Below, one piece after another: positions 56,322 through 64,000 of a DNA stretch of 64,000 nt. Position numbers and translations under genes: made by a program. The notes below the pieces were generated by a model, which searched no databases, had not been told where the DNA came from, and worked only from the letters and a program-made list of their open reading frames with translations. Origin of the DNA: Cladophialophora immunda (taxonomy: Eukaryota > Ascomycota > Eurotiomycetes > Chaetothyriales > Herpotrichiellaceae). The DNA is taken from the NCBI RefSeq assembly GCF_000835495.1, contig NW_015622547.1, positions 186,001 through 250,000 of the forward strand, written 5' to 3'. Numbering within the stretch: the stretch's first letter is position 1; each line of letters opens with the position of its first letter.

Positions 56322-56946
56322 GGCGAGAATTGGCTGACCACGAGGCCGTGAGGGAGCAGTGATGGGAGATGGACTGGATGAGAGGGAGAGGAGATTCGGT
56401 TGGTGCGAGGGCAGCTGGTCAATGAACAAACTGAGGTTCCGAGCAGAGCTCGCCGGTGGGAAGACGCGCTAGCCATCTTGGGACTAGTGCGTTTCGATCA
56501 GAAAATCGTCGATAGAACGGGAATCGGAGTGGGCATTTTGGATCCCCTTCCTCCAGTCTCCAGAACGGCCTCACGAATCGCCTGGTCGGGTGGACTTGGA
56601 CTGCACTCTGACTTTCCCTCCTTCGATTTTCCTTCTCGGCCTCGCCCATTCCTTCACTTCTTCTTTCTTCTTCTCTCATTGTCTCTCTCTTACACCAAGC
56701 CACCCGTCCTTCAATCCCTTGTCGACGCCTCTCTCAATCGCCTCTCTCTCATACCAACCACACACGCACGGTCCCCATTGTTGCTATCGAGGTTCGCCCA
56801 CCATTCCGAATTTCCGAGGCGCGTTTTGGAGGTCACTTCAATCTGTCGCCTCTCATTTCTGTCCACGCCCACCTCCATTATTAGCCGTTCAGACTCGACC
56901 ACCCGTTTTCGCTAGGCCTCTGCGCTCTGTCTCTTTCACGCGCATC
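56322..56946. promoter_or_regulatory. Divergent promoter, ATP3 / TOP1
   Basis: 625 bp between divergent starts. The TOP1 side has a long pyrimidine-rich tract (about 56640-56700, TTCTTTCTTCTTCTCTC), typical of strongly expressed filamentous-fungal genes near the transcription start. Confidence 0.55.
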
Positions 56947-59930
56947 ATGGACTCTTCCGACGATGATATGCCCCTCGCGGGCTCAAGAAGGACAAATGGC
57001 ACAAACGGAGGTACGCTCTCCCTACCACAATCGACGACTCCAGTCATCCGCATTTGCGTTACGTGCTCCAACGCTATTCTATCTGCATCTCAACTTTCTT
57101 GTCCTAACTGACGTTGCACGCAGTTGCACCTCTGTCTTCCTCCAAAATCCCATCCTCACTCGACGCTGCAATGGATCGACAGATCCCTACCAATGGCGAA
57201 GTGGTGCCCGGCATTTCGATGGCAAATGGTGAGGTGAAGATTGAAGAGTTATCACCACCTGGCCACAAGGACAGCCTCACGAACGGTGTCGCTGCTGCAA
57301 AGCGTAAGGCCCGGGAGAGCCTCACGCGACCATCTTATGCCGAGCCAGAAAGCAGCGACGACGACCTACCACTGGTATGCGACCCCCTCAGTTTCCGAAT
57401 CTGCCTCTTGAGAATCCATCATGGCTGATGTGGATGCAGAGCAAAAAGAGAAAGACTTTAGCTGCCGTCGAATCCGATTCTGACGATGCCCCTCTCGTCT
57501 CCAGAGCCCAGGCAAACGGCAAGGTTATGCAGAAGCCACCCCGAGTCTCAGCTCATCAAATTGGTGAAGAATCAGACTCAGACGTGCCTCTCGGCCAGAA
57601 GCTTGCCAAGCAAAAGCAGAAAATTGAGAAAGCAGCGGAGAAGGAAGCAAAGCAGATCCGAAGAGACGAGAAGGAGGCTGGAAAGGCTCCCAAAAAGGCC
57701 GTCCCGGCAAAGAGAGTAAAAAAGGAGGAATCCAGTGACGACGACAAGCCTCTATCGAAGCGGGCACCCGCAGCTACTACTAAGAAAAACAAAGTCGAGC
57801 CGTCCAAACCCGCGAAAAAAGTCAAGGCCGAAGCCCCCTCGCCCGCGAAGAAGTCCAAGGCAGTCAAAAAGGAAGAGAGCGCCGATCCTGAAGATGAAGA
57901 GGACGAAGAGGACGAAGTTAAATGGTGGGAGGATCCAACCAAGGGTGATGGAACAAACAAGTGGGAAACTTTGCAGCACAATGGCGTTGTCTTCCCACCT
58001 CCTTACCAGCCACTTCCCAAACATGTTAAGATGAAATACGACGGCGAACCCATGACCCTCCACCCCGATGCAGAGGAAGTGGCCGGTTTCTTCGGCAGTA
58101 TGCTCAACTCGACGCACAACGTGGAGAATCCAACATTCCAGAAAAACTTTTTCGGCGACTTCAAGGATATTCTGAAGAAGACTGGCGGCGCGAAGAACAG
58201 AAATGGGGAGAAGGTGGAGATCAAAGAATTTGCCAAGTGCGACTTCAGACCCATCTTCGATCACTACGAAGCTGAAAGGGCAGCGAAAAAGGCTCTGTCG
58301 AAAGAGGAGAAGAAAGCTATCAAAGCAGCAAAAGACGAAGCCGAGGCTCCCTACATGTACTGCGTCTGGGACGGCAAGAAACAAAAGGTTGGCAACTTCC
58401 GAGTTGAACCTCCTGGTCTTTTCCGTGGCCGCGGTGATCATCCCAAAACCGGCAAAGTCAAGACGAGAGTCATGCCTGAGCAGATCACGATTAACATCGG
58501 CAAGGAGGCAACCGTTCCTACTCCGCCAGAGGGTCATAGCTGGAAAGAAATCAAACACGACAAGCAAGGGACATGGCTGGCCATGTGGCAGGAGAATATC
58601 AACGGCAATTACAAGTATGTCATGCTGGCTGCAAACTCTGACGTGAAAGGCCAGAGCGACTACAAGAAGTTCGAGAAGGCTCGTGAACTCAAGAAGCACA
58701 TTGATCGGATTCGCAAAGACTACCGAAAGGAGCTTAAGTCAGAACTGATGGCAGATCGACAAAAGGCAACCGCCATGTACCTCATCGATCAATTCGCCCT
58801 TCGTGCTGGTAATGAGAAAGGAGACGACGAGGCTGAAACGGTCGGCTGTTGTTCTTTGAAATATGAGCACATCACTTTGCGAGCTCCTAATACGGTCATC
58901 TTCGACTTCCTGGGGAAAGACAGCATCCGCTTCCATGAAGAGTTCGAGGTGGACGCGCAAGTATTCAAGAATCTCAAGATTTTCAAGAAACCACCGAAGA
59001 GTGAGGGAGACGACATATTTGACAGACTGACCACGACTCAACTCAACAACCACCTGAAGAACTACATGCCTGGCTTGACTGCCAAAGTCTTCCGTACCTA
59101 CAACGCGTCTTTTACAATGGCCAAGCTACTTTCCGAGATGAGATCTGAAGGTACAATAGCCGAGAAGATCAAGGATTACAACGACGCGAATCGAAAAGTT
59201 GCAATTCTCTGCAACCATAAGCGAACCGTCGCAGCCGGACATGCCGGTCAGATGGAGAAATTGGGCGATCGAATCAAAGGTCTCAAGTACCAGCAATGGC
59301 GCGTCAAACAGATGATGCTCGACGTTGATCCAAAGATCAAGAAGAAGAAGGGTGCAGAGTACTTTGAGCTGCCAGACGACCTGGATGAGGCGTGGATCCA
59401 GGAACATCAAGCTTTCTTGGTCGAAGAGCAGAAGATCAAGATCACCAAGAAATTCGAAAAGGACAACGAGAAGCTCAAAGCGGAAGGTGAGAAAGAGATG
59501 AAGCCGAAGGAGCTCGAGGAACGTCTGAAGGCGGTCAAGGAGCTAGAGAAAAGATTCCAGAAGGAGAACAAGACCAAGAAGGTTGAGGCTGAGGGAAAGT
59601 CTCCGACAGTCGAGAAGCTGGAAGAGCACGTCAAGAAGTTTGACGCGAGGATTGCTACCATGTCCGTACAGGCCGAAGACAAAGAGAATAATAAAGAGGT
59701 GGCATTGGGAACTTCGAAGATCGTAAGTCCTGCGCCACACCCCCTCCCTTGCCGTCATAATAGCATCAGGCTTGCTAACCACCTCTTTCTCGCAGAACTA
59801 CATCGACCCGCGGTTGACTGTGGTCTTCAGCAAGAAATTCAGCGTGCCCATCGAGAAGTTCTTCTCAAAGACCCTGCGTGAGAAGTTCGAATGGGCTATC
59901 AGGTCTGTCGAAGAGGACTGGGTCTTCTAG
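56947..59930 (+). CDS. TOP1: DNA topoisomerase I (type IB)
   Basis: Exons 56947-57010, 57124-57374, 57440-59722 and 59796-59930 give 910 residues. The N-terminus is a long charged tail with repeated SSDDD/ESDSD and Lys runs. Core motifs follow: [78 protein letters not shown] (catalytic Arg region), and the linker coiled coil. The catalytic tyrosine is Y868 in TSKINYIDPR; the SKI/NY junction is split by the last intron, and the final exon carries the tyrosine and the C-terminus EEDWVF. Known role is relaxing supercoils ahead of replication and transcription in the nucleus. Confidence 0.97.
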
Positions 59931-62195
59931 GTCTCGCCTATTTGACTGGGCCGCGCGGGCTTTGGCAACAGTTGGAGCGGCCTCAGTCATGACAAAACGT
60001 TCGAATTTCCATCGCGGTGACCTACTATAAGCTACCGGCGCCCAGCCTTGTTAACAACTACAAATGCCAAATCCCAAGAGTATCATATGAGACACATACG
60101 CATTGCTACGAATTCCATCCACTTGACTGTCGCCTCGCAGAGCTATCGCATGAGACGCAACGCATCATGATAAGAGCAGGTTTCCGAGAGGGCGATTCAC
60201 TCAGCAAGTGGCGTTGTGAGGGCTGGGGTGAATGGGTTTTTTGAACTGCACACAGTACATAGCTGGGGGAGGATGGCTGTCTTTTACGCTACCGGCGAAC
60301 TTTTGGGATGCTTTCGCATCTGGTTTGCATCATCCTGGGAGAACAGGAACGGGGGAGTGAGAGCTTGCGAATTCAACCTTCCTTCTTTCCTGCTACTCGC
60401 AACGACTGAGTTCATTCATCAGCATGGCGCGGCATCGTTTACCACCAGACAGACAGACAGACAGACAGACAGACTACAACGCAGTCACACAGATCTAGAC
60501 CGTTAGAAGAAAGGCTGCAAACAAACAAAAGTAGACAGGCATCCGCATCAAAACTGCACAAAAGTGACATTTTGAAAAATCTTCCCAAAGCCTTATAGCA
60601 TGTACATGTAAGGCAGTGGCAGACAGTAAGCTGTCATGTATGACCATGGCAAACGAGTGAGAGCACACACGATACGTCCAAAGTACTTATTGTGCGTCAA
60701 GGAACCAGGAACTCTCTTGTCAAAGATCAATGTCTCGGACGGGGGATGGTTATTAAAAAGCATATATGATTGACAATTTCTCAATAGCTCAGCTAGAAAG
60801 GAAAGAGACACTGTCGCGAGCATCCAGCCCAATCTGAATCTGTACAGTCAATGCCATCGACAACCACGATCCTCAAACGCAGGCCATCTTCTGCCCTCTC
60901 TCTTTCCTTCCATACCATGGCAAACCTCCTCTAGAGATTGTATCATGGCGCAGAAGGTGAAGACAAGGAGTAGAACGATCCTCGTACCCCAACAGCACGC
61001 CCTTCACTGCACCAGGCAGCATTCTTTGCTACCTCAACCAAGCCCAGCCTAGTCATTCGTCACACCTCATAGCCCAGGTGTTCCAGCCCTGTTGTAATGC
61101 TCCTCATCCCACCTTCCTTTGTCCCCAAGTCCCGTCCCTGTGAGTTCCACCAACCAAGCATGCAGAGGCAATCTGTTCAAAATACATTTCGGAAACACGC
61201 AAACACAGATTCGCACAAGGAGATTCGTCAGGCGGTTTCGTTCAACGATCGTCAATGGTGATGGGTGAGAGAAGTAATAAAAGGATTGTCGATACTGAAA
61301 AAGAGGTTCTGCTCAGTCGATGAACACGAACCTGTGGTCGAAGGAGAGAAAGAAAATGATGCCGTCCATTGGTCGTGCGCGTGCACTTCGGTCGTTCTCC
61401 TTTGCCCAATGTATCCTCCCATCCGGTTTTCGCAGTGCAAAAAAGGCTCAAATACCCTCCGATTTCCCATATTGTGTCGCTTATCTGCCTTGTCCCTTTT
61501 CACGGTGAGGTGAGTCCTTGTTTCTAGAATCCCCAGCTTTGAGTTCCGGTAGGACTGTCTGTGTCCCTTGCATAGCTGTGGTCGGTGCAAGCACTCGAGT
61601 CGTCCTGCAAGGAACACAAAGACTGCCGCCACCTCTTCTCGTCGTCATTCCAAAGTCGATTCCAGGTACATTACTTCCGACGCCCGAGTCTGTCCATGGA
61701 TGTATAGCAAAAGGAAAGTTTCGGATGGTAAACCGAAAGTGGAAAGCAAATTGCATTCGGAAGCGACAGGCGTTAGGTCGAAGATGATGCGGGTATCTTG
61801 CAGTAGACGGCTGGTCGTCGCGGCAGTCGGGTTTTGGTTGTTGTTGGTGTGGACAAGAAGACGGTAGTGTTGCCGCCAACCCATCGCGTTGGAGGCAGAT
61901 TGGAAATGCAAGTTCGTCAGCTTGTGACGATAAGTTTGGCGTGTCCTGGCGTGAGCCCGTACTCTCTGTAATGTTTGATATTGGTGGACAAAGGAAAAGT
62001 AAGGGTGATCAACGGATTATCCCTGCGAGACCAGCAAGTCATTGAAATTCAAAAGACCTCCCACCGAGAACGATGCTTCTCTCCCATCCTCAGACGAAAC
62101 AACGCTTGCTAAAGTGGCAGGCCCCCCCTTGATATGCACAACAAAGGAAAGAGATGGAAAAGAATGTCCAATGTGGCTGTCGAAAGACAACAGGC
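59931..62195. other. Convergent intergenic region, 2.3 kb
   Basis: Between the 3' ends of TOP1 and hapB. It contains a CAGA microsatellite and otherwise only short ORFs on both strands, none recognised. Long 3' UTRs are likely at both ends. Confidence 0.45.
60446..60474. repeat. (CAGA)n microsatellite
   Basis: About seven perfect tetranucleotide copies, 29 bp, in the gap downstream of TOP1. Confidence 0.9.
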
Positions 62196-63180
62196 TCAGC
62201 CCGTGTCTTCCTCACCATCATCGTCATCCTCTTCTTCTGCACTTTCGCTGGCGAGTTTGGATCTCTTGACAGGGGTTTCGTTGTCGGCAGGGCCGGCCTT
62301 TCTCTTAGTGCCCGAGGACACGTTGTCGGCTTTCTTGGTCGCGGGCGTACCGTTCTCGGTGCCCTCACCTTGATTCTTCTCCAACGCCGCAACCTCGTCG
62401 GCAGTCAAGAACCGACCTCCTGGACCACGAGGTCGGCGCATCGCGTGATTGTGCCTCGACTCATGAAGATACGGCTTTCGTCCCTTGGAGGTGAGCCTCA
62501 GCTGCTCTTCGAGCTTCTGTCGAGCAACACGGCGTTTCAGAATGCGATGGAATTGCTTCGCATTGACATACAATGGAGATTCCTCGGCGCTTCCCGCTAC
62601 AATCTCTTCCTGTGGTGGTTGTACAGGTTGCTGAGGAGGAGGCATTGTCGGGGGCACAGACTGTCGAGGCATGTTATGGTTCAGGACAGGCTGGGAGACT
62701 TGGCCGTGAGGACTCGTGATGTGCTGGCTCATGCGTCTCTGTTGATTCATCTGTCCTGCTTGGGGCATGCTCACAGTGGATGGTAGGGGCGGCATTTGTC
62801 CTATGATGTGGTGTTAACAGATGAATCTCATCAAGATGCTCCAGAACAAGGGGTGTAGACTAACCTGATGCCGCCGCAGTAGCCATGGCCGCAGCCTGAG
62901 TCGGCGATATGCCATAGCCTTGTGTCATCCCCGTACCAACACCATATTGCGGATAAGCGATGGACTGATGGACACCGCCGGCCGACTGAGGTTGATAGTG
63001 ATTCTGGGTCTGGGACGGGAGAATGGGAGAGGCTTGATTGGGATGGGGTTGTTGCATATGCGATTGAGGGCCGGATGGCGACTGGAGGGCACCGGGACCG
63101 GCACTCTGAGGCGATGTCTGGTAACCTCCCTGCATATGGGGGTGTTGGGCGTGTTGCTGGTACTGAGGAGGGTATTCCAT
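62196..63180 (-). CDS. hapB: CCAAT-binding factor subunit HapB (HAP2/NF-YA)
   Basis: Exons 63180-62865 and 62800-62196 give 306 residues; the intron has donor GTTAGT and acceptor TAG. The core (residues about 180-239) is complete: subunit-association helix SPLYVNAKQFHRILKRRVARQKLEEQ, linker, and the DNA-binding part RKPYLHESRHNHAMRRPRGPGGRF. The N-terminus is rich in Gln, Pro, His and Ser, as usual for its activation region. The C-terminus contains KRKAG...VKRSK, a likely nuclear signal, and an acidic end. HapB pairs with HapC/HapE to bind CCAAT boxes and controls many genes, including iron and redox responses. I chose the ATG at 63180 (MEYPPQYQQH). Confidence 0.96.
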
Positions 63181-64000
63181 CACGAAGGACGCCTTCCACT
63201 ACAAAGGTCGAACGTCTGGCTCAGTGCTGATAATGGATTCGGGGCTGCAGAGAAAAGAGAAGGTTCTCGGCCCGCAGAGATGGACTTGCTGGTTCGCCTC
63301 AGCTGTCGCGCGTACGGAAAGACGCAGGTCTCCGGAGGCTAAGCTGGGCAGTTAAGAGGTCGAGCAAGGCCGCAAAAGGTGATGGTCGAATAGCTGAGAC
63401 GCGCTCTCGGGGGGCTGTTGTGCCTTGAAATGTTGCAACCACGGCGCCTCGACACTCTGATAGGAGGGTCTAACAGCGGCAGGTTGGAGCCTGGTCCCTT
63501 GCGTTAGTTGCTAGCGCAGCTCACGGCGGTCACTGGATCGCCGGCAGAGCACCAATACTGACCTTGGTCGGTGGCAGAGCAGATGAGGAGCAGACTTGGT
63601 CTGAAAGTGTCGAAGGAGTCAAACCCAGCGGTCCACTCACTATATTGACAAAGACAAGTCAACAAATGAGGCGAGATAGGGTCCGGGATGTTGCTGCAAC
63701 CGTCGACACCCGGGCTGAGTTCGCCTCAGATTGGGCTTCTTTGCAGGAGAAGCTGGGGTCTAGCGCTTTGATGAGTTGTCACTTCTGCTCTCGAGGGGAG
63801 CAGAGTGTGGCGCGGGATGAGGATGCCTGACTTCGACGTCACGCAGCGGGCTCTGTTTTCCAGCTCTTTTCCCTGCCTTCTCCACCGGCCGACGTTGCTG
63901 TCGTTACTTGTCGTCGCCGCTTGCTGGCGCTGCTCCAGCTTTCCCGAAGCTCTGATGCGACGCGCCGCAGGCTGGAATGGATTTGTTTGGATTGCGGGCG
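63181..64000. promoter_or_regulatory. Upstream region of hapB
   Basis: No other gene is supported up to the window end. A CCAAT pentamer on the minus strand (ATTGG at 63730-63734) lies about 550 bp upstream of the hapB start and could be a self-binding site. Confidence 0.4.

Noticed and set aside
57752..58699. 315-codon minus-strand frame
   Set aside because: Complementary to topoisomerase I, which is certain.
62154..62786. 210-codon plus-strand frame
   Set aside because: Lies opposite the conserved HapB core; no protein features of its own.

Overview
This window looks like nuclear DNA of a filamentous ascomycete (Pezizomycotina). Introns are short (about 48-82 nt) with GTAAGT/GTATGT donors, CTAAC-like branch sites and TAG/CAG acceptors. 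Genes run on both strands, and several families are fungus-specific: Zn2Cys6 regulators, a TOK-type K+ channel, a HapB/HAP2 subunit, an ATO acetate transporter, and proteins with a fungal STAND/NLR-type N-terminus plus ankyrins. The species cannot be named from this sequence. Coordinates of spliced genes come from reading donor, branch and acceptor sites and checking the reading frame.

Left part (1 to about 24.1 kb) is accessory and partly degraded. It holds the 5' part of a secreted protein cut by the window edge, an unrecognised membrane protein, a decayed sugar-porter relic, an intact Baeyer-Villiger-type monooxygenase, a STAND-N-terminal/coiled-coil gene, a long coiled-coil protein, a Zn2Cys6-type regulator without its DNA-binding domain lying against a truncated ankyrin gene, a decayed ankyrin gene, and an apparently intact compact group: Zn2Cys6 regulator (18.7-20.4 kb), cupin (21.0-21.6 kb) and SnoaL-like protein (21.8-22.3 kb). 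Fragments of another SnoaL-like protein and a flavin monooxygenase follow. Most stops in the broken genes fit single C-to-T (or G-to-A) changes, as expected from RIP-like mutation.

Right part (24.7-64 kb) is mostly conserved genes: leukotriene-A4-hydrolase-type M1 peptidase, ATO acetate transporter, ATP synthase subunit e, dynein intermediate chain, ureidoglycolate lyase, a DHA1 MFS transporter, a RING protein, TOK1 K+ channel, ATP synthase gamma (ATP3), DNA topoisomerase I and HapB. Between 42 and 55 kb lies a block of unrecognised, compositionally biased proteins: two glycine-rich neighbours sharing a small motif, and four minus-strand proteins with a C-terminal hydrophobic segment, one carrying two tandem-repeat families.

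Head-to-head pairs that probably share promoters are subunit e/dynein IC (305 bp), ATP3/TOP1 (625 bp), ureidoglycolate lyase/MFS (about 0.9 kb) and Zn2Cys6 regulator/cupin (590 bp). I saw no rRNA, tRNA, CRISPR array or intact transposon. The most notable single-gene observation is the second pore of the TOK-type channel, which reads TIGYAEF where TIGYGDF is expected.
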